DNA of 64,000 nucleotides, taken from positions 496,001-560,000 of the forward strand of contig JBAIAC010000134.1 of the NCBI GenBank assembly GCA_037349315.1, read 5' to 3'. Positions 1-10,959 of the stretch are shown here, one piece after another; the first letter of the stretch is position 1; every line of letters begins with the position of its first letter. This DNA is from Chelydra serpentina. Its lineage: Eukaryota; Chordata; Testudines; Chelydridae. The position numbers and the translations under genes are program-made. The notes beneath the pieces are model-generated. The model was not told where the DNA came from. It worked only from the letters and a program-made list of their open reading frames with translations, and made no database searches.

Positions 1-2517
1 CCCATGGTCCGTGGGGCTGGCGGTGGTGCCCAGTGGCCTGTGATCGGACCTGAGGGTTTGCTGCTGCTGTTGCTGCTCTGCTCCCCAAGAGATGGATTTG
101 GGGGTCCTGCAGCTTTCACCGATCTCCTCCTCTCCTGCAGCTGTTGGACCCGCAAGCCGGGGGGTGAGCCCAGCACGGAAGCAGGACTGTGTTGCCATTT
201 AAATTCTCATTTAACAACTTTGGTTGCCAAAAACGCTTGCCAACAATCCTGAATCCAATTTCAATATTTAAAAAAAAAATCAATGTCTTAGCCACAAACA
301 GAAAATTCAGTTGGTGACAATTATCTGTGACAAGTTTGGTTTGGGGCGGGGACTGGGCCAGTTTTCATCAGAGAAACAAAAAATATTGACTGGCTTTCCT
401 CTAGCCCTGTTCCTGCTCTTCTATGGGTAGCACATTGCCCTGACTAGCCAGCAGGGGGGGCAATTCTAGTAGGGCACAGCAATGGGGGGGCATGGCCCCA
501 TCAGTTTTAAAAGGAGGGCTCTGCTGTTCCCATGGATACCTCTCATGTCACCATGGTTCTGCTGCAGCCCCAGGTAAGCAATGGGTTCGGGTTGCTGGTT
601 AAAGATTTCCTCTTTCCCCAGCCCCGCCCCACGCGTCCAGCCTGCAGGAGGGAGGGGCTGGCCCGAGAGCCGTGTTAACATCATCCTGTCAACACTGCGG
701 GGTTAGCAGGATGTCCCTGCCTGTGCACACAGCGAGCTGGAAGCATCGTTCTCAGGGCAGAGGCTAGTCAGGCGCGTGAGGAGACCACACGCTCAGCCAT
801 CTCGGAGAGACCTGGGGACTAAGGGTCTGAAGAAGCTCTCAAGGACTAATTTTTTAAACTAATTTTTATCAGTGAATTGGGAGATAACTTCCAATCACTG
901 CTGATAAGATTGGTGGGTGACAAAATACCGGCAGAGCGGTAATTACTGATGAGGAGAGGGCAGTGATACAGAGCGATCTGGCTCATTCGGCAAGCTGGGC
1001 CCATTCAAAGGAAACAAGTTTGACCAGAGGCAAATGCAAAGTCCGATACCTAGCAACAAGGCATGCCGGCCACACCTACAGAATGGGGAAGTGTATCCAG
1101 GAAAGCAGTGACTCTGGAAAGGATTTAGGGGCCGTAGTGGAGAAGCCACTCAACTCCCAGCTCCCAGTGTGGTGAACAGGGCTAAAGCCATCGTGAGATG
1201 TTTGAGCAGAGCCGTGAGTAGGATGGGGCGGGGGGGGGGGGGGGGGGGGACACAGCATCAGAGAGGCTGATATTGGAATACTGCATCCAGTTTTGGTGTC
1301 CTCATTTGAAAAAGATGTTGAGAAATCGGAGCTCGGGCAGCAAAGAGCCACCAAATGTTCTGAGGTCTGGAGAAAAATGCCTTCGAGTGAGCTATTGAAA
1401 GAGCTCCACCTGTTTAGCTTATCAAAAGAAGATTGAAAGGTGACTTCATTGAAGTGCTGAAGTGCCTTAATGGAGAGAAAATATTGGGTATTAAAGGGCT
1501 CTTTAATCTAGCAGAGAAAGGCATAACGAGATCCAATGGCTGGAAGGTAAAAAGAGACAAATTACAAATCAGGGAGGATTATTGAACAGCGAGGATGATT
1601 CACCACAGGAACAAGGTACCAAGGGAAGTGGTGGATTCTCCAACTCTTGGTGTCATTTAATGAAGACTAGATGCCTTTCTGGAATGTGTTTGCCCAACAA
1701 GTAGCTCTTGTGGTACACAGGAGGCCTGTGAGATGCAGGGGGTCAGATTAGATGCTCTAATGGTCTCTTCTGGCCATAAAGTCTACTAATTTCTGAAAAA
1801 GTGAGTGTAGCATTGGGAGCAGCCTCTGATGTTTTACTGTCTAGCCGGCTTGCTTCCTAGAATGGACACTCATTGAGTGGGGTGATCCCCAGGGAGTAGC
1901 TCAATCCTCCCAAGTGTCTGGCCAGCGGCAGGACATTAGCACGGCAGGGGAGGGGTGTGGCAGTGACATCACAAAGGCCGTTTGCAGGACCTCGGCCTAT
2001 TGGTCAAAGGTGGTGGGGAGGCGGTGACCTCACAGAGAGATGCTGACATCAGCCAGGCCAGGCCAGGGGCACAGGGCCAGGGAAACCTCGGAGACCCCCG
2101 TGGCTTTGCTTCAGCAAGTCTCCTTGTCGAGGTCTCTCTCGGAGGACTGAGAGAGTATTAGGGTTCACGTACGTGAGCGCGAGGAGGAACCTCTTTGGAG
2201 TTTTCTCCTTTCCTTTTACGGACTTTCCTAGAAAACAGACGTCCCTGGTTAGAAGGTAAGAGCCTCCGAGAGGTTTGGAACCTGTTCAGTCTGATCCATC
2301 TGGTGCCAGCTGAATTCTAGGCATGGAAAACAGTAGCTTCAGGTGGCAGAATTTTATTCCCCACTTAGGATTTTGTCCCTCAGAATCACTGGGGACATTA
2401 GGGTTTGTCCTTTTTGTTTGACCTTTTCCTCCATCCCTCCCTCCTTTCTCTTCACCTCTTACTTCTTTTGTCCTTTCCCGTTCCCCTCCCACCACCAGGA
2501 GAGGTGTAGGGGTGTGT
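1..2517 (+). repeat. Left arm of a large inverted duplication
   Basis: Bases 1-2517 match the reverse complement of about 47475-50115 almost continuously: the first 15 bases pair with 50101-50115, and the match ends near 2517/47475. The arm is cut by the left window edge, so the true outer boundary is not visible. The central spacer is about 45 kb. The arms differ by scattered substitutions, by the length of a G/C homopolymer (1230-1249 here, a C run near 48880 there), and by an insertion of about 137 bp at 48531-48667 that is absent here. No gene is supported inside the arm. Confidence 0.88.
900..1800 (+). repeat. Old CR1-like LINE fragment in the left arm
   Basis: Translation of 963-1175 resembles the part of CR1-type reverse transcriptases downstream of the active site (a run like the CR1 segment containing KCKVxYL and SDSGKDLG). 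The segment ends near 1800 with a typical LINE 3' end (vGGL..MxS-like text, 'tggtctcttctggcc'). It carries multiple stops and frameshifts and is a dead copy. The matching copy in the other arm is at about 48190-49260 on the minus strand, so the LINE inserted before the duplication. Confidence 0.7.
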
Positions 2518-2572
2518 GGGGTGTGTTTGTGTGGGTGGAGGGGTGTGTGACAGTGTACCCCATAAGGCTTTA

Positions 2573-3225
2573 CCCGACGTGGCCACCCGGTGTCACTGTT
2601 GCTCTCTGAGAGAGACGCTCTGTGCGTTACCCCACGTGGCCACCCGGTGTCACTGTTGCTTTCTGAGAGAGACGCTGTGTGCATTACCCCACGTGGCCAC
2701 CCGGTGTCACTGTTGCTCTCTGAGAGAGACCCTGTGTGCATTACCCCACGTGGCCACGCGGTGTCACTGTTGCTCTCTGAGAGAGACGCTGTGTGCATTA
2801 CCCCACGTGGCCACCCGCTGTCACTGTTGCTCTCTGAGAGAGATGCTGTGTGCATTACCCCACGTGGCCACCCGGTGTCACTGTTGCTCTCTGAGAGAGA
2901 TGCTGTGTGTGTTACCCCACGTGGCCACCCGGTGTCACTGTTGCTCTCTGAGAGAGATGCTGTGTGCGTTACCCCACGTGGCCACCCAGTGTCACTGTCG
3001 CTCTCTGAGAGAGATGCTGTGTGCATTACCCCACGTGGCCACCCGATGTCACTGTTGCTCTCTAAGAGAGACGCTGTGTGCGTTACCCCACGTGGCCACC
3101 CAGTGTCACTGTTGCTTTCTGAGAGAGACGCTGTGTGCATTACCCCACGTGGCCACCCGGTGTCACTGTTGCTGTCTGAGAGAGACGCTGTGTGCATTAC
3201 CCCACGTGGCCACCCAATGTCACTG
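2573..3225 (+). repeat. 57-bp minisatellite, array 1 (about 11.5 copies)
   Basis: The motif ccacccggtgtcactg recurs at 2583, 2640, 2697 and every 57 bp to 3210, giving 11 full units plus a partial. Each unit holds a CACGTG E-box inside cccCACGTGgcc and a ctctctgagagag near-palindrome. Because 57 is 19 codons and the unit lacks stops in several frames, long ORFs appear on both strands (2286-3197 minus; 2516-3292 and 2590-3360 plus). I read these as by-products of the repeat, not genes. Same family and orientation as 58713-59558. Confidence 0.95.
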
Positions 3226-3496
3226 GGGGTCCCTCAGCACCATCTGCTGTGTGAGGTGGTGGAAAGCCCCAAAGGGCCCATTGTGCCACTAGGGAGGGGG
3301 AAGCCCCAGGGGCCCGCTGCCACTCTGGCCACTGCAGGGGAAGCCCCGGGGGGCCTGTAGGGCCGGGCTCTGCTGGGTGTTTATTCCTTCCTGTCATCGC
3401 TGTGGAAGTGTAAACAGAGAGAATTTGCTCTTTTCTATGCGGAACAAAACAAGACGGCTGAATTATTTCCAGGGCTGTAAGTAATACAACAGAAGC
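3226..3496. other. Unassigned DNA between minisatellite and tRNA
   Basis: GC-rich stretch with short near-repeats around 'aagccccaggggcc' (3240-3360). I see no gene or recognisable element here. Confidence 0.5.
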
Positions 3497-3568
3497 TAGC
3501 AGAGGATGGTTTCGATCCATCGACCTCTGGGTTATGGGCCCCGCACGCTTCCGCTGCGCCACTCTGCT
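3497..3568 (-). tRNA. Initiator tRNA-Met (CAU)
   Basis: The reverse complement is 72 nt and folds as vertebrate initiator tRNA-Met: acceptor AGCAGAG pairs with CTCTGCT, followed by discriminator A; the anticodon loop contains CAT within gggCCCATAAccc; and the T arm is GATGG-ATCGAAA-CCATC, with the A at the start of the T loop that marks eukaryotic initiators. It agrees with the vertebrate consensus I know except for one base in the anticodon stem region. Intact A and B boxes suggest an active RNA polymerase III gene. It charges methionine for translation start. A short TG-rich repeat lies upstream on its 5' side. Confidence 0.93.
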
Positions 3569-3604
3569 GTGTGTGTGTGTGGGTGTGTTTGTGTGTCTGT
3601 GTGT
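3568..3604. repeat. (TG)n-rich microsatellite
   Basis: Interrupted TG dinucleotide run directly upstream of the minus-strand initiator tRNA-Met gene. Confidence 0.9.
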
Positions 3605-3659
3605 AATATTTTAAAATAATGCAAAATTTATTTGTCAATAAATAAATGTGGAGCCTCCA

Positions 3660-3784
3660 TAGGGTGACCAGATGTCCCGATTTGATACGGACAGTCCCGA
3701 TTTTGGGGTCTTTTTTTTTATATAGGCTCCTCTTAACCCCCACCGCCTGGCCCGATTTTTCACACGTGCTGTCTGGTCACCCTA
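3660..3784. mobile_element. hAT-type MITE, 125 bp
   Basis: Terminal inverted repeats TAGGGTGACCAGA / TCTGGTCACCCTA bound a 125-bp element with no coding capacity. It is flanked by a perfect 8-bp target duplication agcctcca (3652-3659 and 3785-3792), the hallmark of hAT transposition. Other copies of the family are at 22988-23110 and, nested, at 50242-50491. Confidence 0.9.
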
Positions 3785-4017
3785 AGCCTCCAGCATGGCA
3801 GTGGGGAGCACAGGCTACCAGATGCACAGAGATTGGAGATCACCCTGCAGCCCTCTCCCCCGGGACACAGACCCAGTGGTGAGGTGTCACCTTTCTGCAA
3901 TGACATGCCCGTGTTGTTGGGGAGGGACACATGACCACGCTTGTGGCTTCCCTTTGCTTCCCCATAAGAAAGTCATTTTTTTGCAGGGGAACAAATAAAT
4001 CTGCGGGGCGGGGGGAC

Positions 4018-4044
4018 AGGGGGTGGGAGTTAAGAGGAGCCTAT
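4018..4044. repeat. Fragment of the same MITE family
   Basis: gggtgggagttaagaggagc followed by ctatata is the inverted match to the 'tataggctcctcttaaccccc' part of the MITE at 3720-3745, so half an element is left next to the duplicated CpG-island fragment. Confidence 0.55.
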
Positions 4045-4465
4045 ATACAATACATGAACACAAAGTGCTGGTCCCCCCCCCATTCACAGGGCAGCAGGGA
4101 GCCCTTTGGGGAGCTGCTCTCAGAGGGCGGTGGGGGGGGCTGGAGGGACCCTGGCCCAGGGAAGGGGGCAGCAGTGGGGGATGGGCTGGTGGGGCAGTTT
4201 GGGGGCAGCAGGTGGGCTGGGGACACCGGGGTCCTGGCAGTGCCCATGCGGGGCACGTGCTCCCCCCTTCCCCGCCCGGGCAGAGACCGGGCATCTCGGC
4301 CCAGCCCGAGGCCGGGGCAGCCCTGTTCGGGGGGTGGCTCCGGGCAGCAACTTCCACCCCGGAAGGACAAATCGCGGCGGGAAAATCCCCCCCCGGGGAG
4401 ACGGGAAATGGCCATGGGGGGGGGGGGAGCCGGGGGGGCGGGAGCTGATCACGGGGGCTCTTTTC
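4045..4465 (+). repeat. Partial direct copy of the 5' part of the 9-kb CpG island
   Basis: About 420 bp from 'acatgaacacaaagtg' to 'ctgatcacggggg' match 9073-9500 in the same orientation with small indels, mainly in C and G runs. It lacks the promoter-motif cluster at 9889-10137. Long overlapping ORFs on both strands are GC-composition artefacts. Confidence 0.85.
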
Positions 4466-5690
4466 GTGCAGACAGACACCCTAGAGTCTGCCATGCTGAG
4501 AAAATGCTCAATCTCTTTATTACAGTGGAGACCTGGCTAAACCTACAGACACATTTTTAACCTCCCTTCTCCCTTCCCCCATCCAGTAACACAGTCTCTG
4601 AACACAATGCTGGAAAAAAGCAGAAACAACGGAGTCACTTTCAACAATTCCCTCTGACACTGACCCCATGGGAGCCAGACCCCAGCAGGAAGCATATGGG
4701 GTCAGGAACTGGGGTTTCCTCTGTCTGATCTTCATCTTTTCCACAGGAAAGTGATTCTACCCAGGGTGCAGTAATACACCTGTCTGGGCAGATAAAAGAT
4801 CTGAAAGTCTCTCTTGAAACGCCTCTCCCACAGCCCCTTTCAGTCTCTCTTTCTTCTTCTATTTCCTGTCCCCTCTCCCTGCCCATCTGGTAGGAAAGTC
4901 CCATTCCTGGGTTGGTTGCTCCCCATGGCTGGATTTGCTCCTGCAATTGCTAATGGGAGGAGAAATGACCGGGGGAGGGGGAGCTGTTTGTATAGAGTCA
5001 TTATAATGCCAGACACCAGCATTTTCTCTTGGTTTCTTTCAGTTACCTGGAGTCTGTGGCTGAGAATTTAGTATTAACAGGGCCCAGGGCTGCCTAGGGG
5101 GCTAGTACCAGCTGGAGACAGTCATCACCTGGGCTGGGCAGAGAAAATATTTAATTAAGTCACTTCCCAGCACAGAACCCCGACGGGGTCACAATGGAGG
5201 CTGCAGCATCTGACCCAGGAAGCTGAACCCCAATATCCTGAGCAGAGAGGGACAGGGCATTGGAGCAGCCTTCCCTCCTTGAGCTCTCTGGGGAGAGCAG
5301 CTAATGAGAGCCCCTCCTCACAGGGAGAATTGCTGATCTCATTGGTCCCCCTGTCCACCTGGAGTCACTCCTCCTCTTTCCAGGCAGTGACTCTGGATTA
5401 ACATTGGCCTCAATGAAACCAGATTTCAGAAAGAACGAGTCCAGAGCGCTGTGGAAGAGACCGTTGCATGGCAGTGTAACCCCCTTCCCACCTCCCGCAC
5501 CCCCAGATCTAGGACAAGGACTCAGGGGATGAATTTTCCCAACGGAACCTCAAAGTTCCTGCAGTTTTCAAGAGAGGAGAAAAGCAAAATCTGCGATTTC
5601 ACTTCACAGTGTTTGATAAGTGGATAGACATTTATCACGGTGACTGGGCGTGGCTGGGGAATGGCCCCAGGATTCTGGCACAAGCTGATC
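4466..5690. other. No gene seen
   Basis: Unique-looking DNA of mixed composition. ORFs here are short and lack recognisable domains. No tRNA, MITE or LINE signature was found. Confidence 0.5.
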
Positions 5691-5699
5691 AGAGAGAAG

Positions 5700-6480
5700 G
5701 AGCATGGTTCATAGCAACCCCCAGAGCCCACAGCCAGGGCCCCCCAGACATCTCCCGGTACCCAGCGCCCAGACCCCCCAGCCAGGGTCCAACCAGATAC
5801 TCCGTGGGACACAGCACCCAGAGTCCCTTGCCAGGGACCCCAGATACCCCTCAGAGCCCCACCGGCCAGGGAACCCCCACCAGACCTTCACTGCCAGGCT
5901 GGGAATCCCAAAGGGTTCCCCCACCAAAAGCCCCCAGCAGCCAGGGACCCCCCGCAAAAGGGACCCCCCCACTGGAAACTCAGTCCCTCACTGCCGGCCT
6001 GGGATTCCCCCACTGCCTACCTAGGACCCCCGCCTGCCCTCCAGCAGGATCTGCCATGCCGTTTGCCTGGGATCCCCTCCTCCCCGCTGCGGGATCCCCT
6101 GATGCTTTAGAGCAGGACCCCTCACTCTGCTTGCCCGGCATCCCCTGACCTAGTGTTGGGGATCCCCTCCCCTCCCCCCCCGCTCTGTGCACTGGGCATG
6201 GCAACGATCCCAGGAGCCAGCGGGGGCAGCCCAGACACAGCCCCTGACACAACACCAGGCACCTCCTAACCCCCCTGTCCCGCCTCCCCAAGAGACGCCC
6301 ACCCCCCCTGTTCTGCAGCCCCCAGCCCCCAGCGATACCCACCTCCAGCCCCATCGCCTCAGGGCTGGGCACGTCAGAGCCACCCTCCGAAACCCCAAAC
6401 CTCCAGAGTCACCCACCTGACTAGGGTGCCCCCTGCCCAGTCACCCCAGAGGCCTCCCCCATCACAATCCCCTTCAGCTC
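5700..6480. repeat. C-rich degenerate tandem region
   Basis: Degenerate repeats built on 'cagccagggaccccc' and, further on, 'ggatcccc'. The region is open in a proline-rich plus-strand frame (5609-6148), but the composition, lack of domains and degenerate repetition argue against a protein. Confidence 0.6.
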
Positions 6481-8569
6481 CAGCTGCAATCTCCCAACAC
6501 AGGCACCCCCCCGACCCGCAACAGTGTTACCCCCCCGTGTCTGGTAAGTGGGTTACCAGTTATCACCGCCCCCTGCTGGCCTGACACAGGCAGAGGGAGC
6601 CCTGGGGGACGCTTCTTTAACAGGAGACTGGAAGGCCTGGAGGCCAAAACAGGTAAGAAATGTCCATGGCCTGTCACTAGCAAATAATGGCCACCATGGA
6701 TCCACCCCAGAGGTGGCTACATCTTAGCACTGCGGGAAGCAACCCCTCATGGAGGCCATTTGTCATGGGGTTTGGGATACTTCTGGACCCACGCTGCCCT
6801 CAGAGTGACCTCCTCATCCCGTGTCAGATGGAAAAAAGAAAAGGGTCCAGCCAACTCTCCCGTTACCAGCTGGGAACCACTGATCCCCCAAACAGGAGGA
6901 GGCCTCTGGCTTTGATGGTTATTAAATAGGTGCCTGGTCTCTTTTATCGGCAAACACTTTTAACAGAGAAAGAAGGGAACAAATGATTCTCAAAAGAGAG
7001 GGGAAAGATGATCACTGGGCAATTTAACCCCCTGCAACCTCCAGGATGGAGAACGACTCAGGGCAATAAAACGAAAATAAGAAAGGAAAACTTGTAGGGT
7101 TAATACTCACTTCATCGGATGCATCAGGGCAATAGGTTCCCTCCAAGGAAGGAGAAGTTGGTGGGATTTAGAAACATGGGGAACAGCCCCAAACCTGAGA
7201 GGATTTTTAATTGACATTTGATAATGTAACCCCCAAGGAGATTATCTAGATTCCTGGGACTCTGTCTGCTGGCAGCTCAGGGAGAGGCACACTGTCCCTG
7301 GCAGGGAGGGGGAGCCAAGGCAGATGCAGAGCCCAACAACCAATAGGAAGTGAGAACCCCTTCCCAGGGAGTTCAGAAAAGGGGAGAAGCCATTTTTAAG
7401 TGAGTCTGGAGCCAGCCAGGGCAAGGGCAGGTCTGGCTGTGTGGGGAGCTGGGGAGTCCCAGGCCTGTATGCAGGGATCCCCCTGAGAACTGGCCTCTAG
7501 GGACCGGACAGCAGATCCCTCAGCTGGGTTTCCTTCTCCACTGATGATTCCCAGTGTGTAGAGTTTGCTGGGAAACGTCCCCAGCCAGGCTGAGTTCGCC
7601 CTCCAGCTTCCTAGGCGAGACCAGTCACCACGTGGTCAGCTCTGCGCCGGCTGCTAGTCCAGGGCGGCTGCCTGCTGAGTGTGTGTCTGGACGCTGGGCT
7701 GGGAGGCTAGTTTGGATTTTAGTACAGTTGTGTAATCTGCACCTTGAGCCCTGTACCCCTGTGTGGGGAGCGGAAATCCTGGGACCGAAGCAGCCTGATT
7801 CCTGCCTGAGGAGGATCCCTGCCAGCAGAGAGCAGCCCCTCTGCAGGGACTGAGGAGTCCAGAGTCATCTCCGAACCTGAGGATCATTCATGGAGTTTGT
7901 GAGTGCACCATCTTTTAGTTAGTTAGGTCATTTGTTTTGGGGACCCACCCACTCCCTGAACTGTGTCCTCAAGCCAGGGAGTGAGGGTTTGGGGATTTTA
8001 TAACCTGCTGCATATTACACCTGTGGAGGGATTTACCACCTTCTCCCACTTGTGAGTCCTTTGGGCTGTACTGAACCCAGTCAGCCACACTGCTAAACCA
8101 CGGCAGAGAAGAATTTTGTGGTCATAGGTCATTAAGGGCCACTACAAAGTACGCGTACCAACGGGACACTAATCTTACATTCGCTGCATCAAGTCACGGG
8201 TATTATCAGTGGGGGCACCGGTGACCCTAAAAATAGTGTTTTACCCTGTTATGTTGTATTTGTCTCCTGTTTAATATAATCATTGTGTTGAATATATTGC
8301 ATGTGTTTGCGTTATTTCTTGGTAGTTTCCAACTATCAGGCAAGTAAGTGGGGATCAGCCTGTAGTTCGAATTTTCCTCCCAAGATGCCCTGGTTACGCT
8401 GCCAGGAAGGAGCGAGGGAGCTGGAGGAAAAAAGAAGGAAGATGCACCCTGCTAAGTGGGTGGCAGGATCCAGAAGAACCCCGACCTGTCCATCCAAACC
8501 TGTCAGCAGATTGGCATTCAAGAAGGTAAGCGGGTGGAGTGGGGGTGCTACAATAGTGACATAGAAAGA
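6481..8569. other. No gene seen; possible old repeat
   Basis: Mixed sequence. 7380-8310 has the look of an old LTR-type or other interspersed repeat (long GC-moderate segment ending in a T-rich stretch with AATATAATC), but I find no paired termini or target duplications. No coding exon is supported. Confidence 0.35.
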
Positions 8570-9040
8570 GACAAAACCTGAGATTTGAGATCAATGTTCA
8601 GAAATGAAAGAGGCTGGAAATCGGAGGGATTTTGGATCCATTGTTGCAAATTATAGAGAGGAAAGTGGAAAATCAGAGGGATTTTGTATCAGTTGTTGAT
8701 ATGAAGTAAAATCTGAGTGTATTTCACATCAATTATTGATAAATGAATAGAGAGGAAATGGGCAACATTTGCAAACTTGTTATATCCATATTGAAGAATC
8801 TGAGAAAAGGTGTAAATAGGAGATTTTTTTAGTATATTATAATGAGAGAGGAAGGGAAAATCTCAGGGCATATTCACTTACAAATAGACAAGTAGAGAGA
8901 AGTGGGGCAAATGTTTAGGGTATTTTATATCGATCTTTGAGATTTGCAGAGAATGTGTCACAAATTATATATCTGATCACATGAGAGAAACACCAAGATC
9001 TGGGGGGATTTCATGTTGCTATTAAATAACTAGAGGGAAA
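8570..9040 (+). repeat. Degenerate purine-rich tandem repeats
   Basis: Phrases of the type 'agagaggaaa..gg.aaaatc.gaggg.atttt.tatc' recur at irregular 70-100 bp spacing at about 8600, 8655, 8750 and 8850. It looks like an eroded satellite directly upstream of the CpG island. Confidence 0.5.
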
Positions 9041-9059
9041 GGGGGGGGGCTGTGACTGG

Positions 9060-10760
9060 ATTTTACGGGACTGTCCAACACATGAACACAAAGTGCCGGT
9101 TCTCCCCCCCCCCCCCCCCATTCACAGGGCAGCGGGGAGCCCTTTGGGGAGCTGCTCTCAGAGGGGGGGGGCGGGAGGGACCCTGGCCCAGGGGAAGGGG
9201 GCAGCAGTGGGGGATGGGCTGGTGGGGCAGTTTGGGGGCAGCAGGTGGGCTGGGGACACCGGGGTCCGGGCAGTGCCCATGGGGGGGCACGTGCTCCCCC
9301 GTCCCCGCCCGGGCAGAGACCGGGCACCTCGGCCCAGCCCCAGCCCGGGGCAGCCCTGTCCGGGGGGTGGCTCCGGGCAGCAACTTCCCCCCCCCGGACA
9401 AGGACAAATCGCGGCGAGAAAATCCCCCCCCGGGGAGACGGGAAATGGCCACTGGGGGGGGCGGGGAGCCCGGGGGGGGGGGGAGCTGATCACGGGGGGG
9501 GGGGGATCCCCGGAGTGTCTCGCCCCGGGGGGGATGCGGGGGGGGGCGGAGAGAATTTGTATCGGGGGGGGGGGGCGAGTGGCACCAACAGGGACAGGAG
9601 CCAATTAACTCCCCGCGCCCCCCCCCCGGAGCCAATTAACTCCCCGCCCCCCAATGACCCCCCACCAGGGCCCCCCCGCCGGCCCCAGTCTCCGCCCCCC
9701 AGTCCCGGGGGGGGGCAGATCCCAGTGGCGGCTCCCCGGGGGCTGAGGCAGCTCCGAGGCTTCTCCCCGGTTCCGGGGGGGGGGGGGGGGGGGGGGGCCA
9801 GAGAGTCACTTTCCCGCCCCCCCCCCGGGGTCTGTCACTCACCCGTCTCTGGGCTTTGTTCTCCCACCCACACCTGGGCTCGCAACGAGCATGCGCAATT
9901 TCACCTGCTGAAACCCTCCCTTGCCGGGGCGGGAGAGCGCAGCAGCGGCCCCGGGGCAGGCTGGGAGATGTAGTTCCGGACTCTCCCGGGACCGGAAGTG
10001 ACGTCGGGCAGGGGGCGGACGAGCCGGGCTTCGAACGCGCGCGGGGCGCTGCGGCTCTGCCCGGCTCGTGCGCGGCTGTTGGAGCCTCTCGCGGAGCCGT
10101 TGGAGCGGTTTGTATCTCGCGGCTCTGGGCATGCGCAGATCGGGGGCGGGGGGAGAAGAGCAGGTGACCCCCCGGGGGGGGGGCCTGAGACCCCCTCGGA
10201 TTTACCGCTGCCCCCGGCCCTGGGGACCCCCCGCCCCGCCCCCTTCCTCCCTAGAGAGCCACGAGCCGCACCCAGGGTGACCCCCCCTCCCCCCCCACCC
10301 CTGAGCAGGTCTCTGCGCCCCTCCCCCCCCGCACCCCATTGTCTCCCCCTCCCCCCACGGCCGGTTCGGATCTCGGGGTTCGGGGGTTTCCCCCCATTGT
10401 CCCCGGCCGGGATTTGTCCTGTTCCGGGGGATCGATCCCCTGAGCGATGCCTGAGCTGGGCCGGGGCCGGGGGAGCCTGAGACAGGGACCCCGCTGGGCT
10501 GGGCCGGGGGGGCCCCTCTGCTGGGAACAGGGCCTGGGGGAGCCAGCGCCCCCCATGGAGACGGCCCCGCCCCGGGTTCCCCAGTCCCAGCTACTTCCCC
10601 TCCCCCGCCCGGCCCAGCCCAGCAGCCCCCCACCCCCACCCCACTGCCAGCCCCTCCCCACAGCCAGCGACCTTCTGACCCCCCCCCTCCCCGCCCCGGG
10701 AAAGCCACATCGCCCAGGCTCCCGGCCGGCCCCGGGAATGTGAGGGGAGAAGAATCCATC
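9060..10760. promoter_or_regulatory. CpG island
   Basis: Very GC-rich block with dense CpG around 9880-10160 and long C/G homopolymers (for example 9777-9797, 9498-9507). CpG islands in vertebrates usually mark promoters. Large ORFs on both strands (such as 9245-9973 and 10202-10759) are proline/glycine-rich composition artefacts. Which transcript starts here is not determined; the nearest supported plus-strand gene is the KRAB zinc-finger gene whose first identified exon is at 27651. Confidence 0.8.
9889..10137 (+). promoter_or_regulatory. Promoter-motif cluster: NRF1, ZNF143, ETS, CRE, NRF1
   Basis: Within 250 bp I see GCATGCGCA (NRF1 type) at 9889-9897, ctgggagatgtagtt (reverse of the ZNF143/SBS motif ACTACATCTCCCAG) at 9961-9975, CCGGAAGTG (ETS) at 9992-10000 overlapping TGACGTC (CRE) at 9999-10005, and a second GCATGCGCA at 10129-10137. 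There is no TATA box. Such clusters are typical of TATA-less housekeeping and zinc-finger gene promoters. The start site is inferred to lie around 10020-10140. A weak donor-like agcag/gtgacc sits at about 10158-10168. Confidence 0.7.
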
Positions 10761-10959
10761 CCGCCCTGTTGCGGATTGAATATCGCTGTATAATCCCCTC
10801 CAATTTCCCCCCTTCTCTCTCGCGCTGTTCGACGGTGACATCAAATCTCCCCCGACGTTGGTGCTTCTCTCGTCTGTTGGCAAATATTTACGCTGAGCCC
10901 CATTTTCTCCTCACTTCTGAAATACTGAAATTCTTGAAAATCTTCCCGCTTTTCTCCCC
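10761..10959. other. Unassigned flank of the CpG island
   Basis: AT-richer transition from the island into the 45-bp repeat array. Nothing recognised. Confidence 0.4.

Noticed and set aside
2573..3225. CRISPR-like regular spacing
   Set aside because: Repeats are contiguous with no unique spacers, and the DNA is vertebrate; it is a minisatellite.
2286..3360. Long ORFs on both strands encoding 19-residue repeats (array 1)
   Set aside because: The 57-bp unit is a multiple of three without stops, so several frames stay open at once. No promoter, splice sites or family resemblance.
4041..4560. Overlapping proline/glycine/arginine-rich ORFs on both strands
   Set aside because: Open by GC content. 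The region is a fragment copy of the CpG island.
5609..6148. Proline-rich 179-codon ORF
   Set aside because: Built from degenerate C-rich repeats with an unrelated frame also open on the other strand.
9022..10883. ORFs of 100-242 codons across the CpG island
   Set aside because: All six frames are largely open because of GC bias and homopolymers; no domain or splice signal supports a protein.
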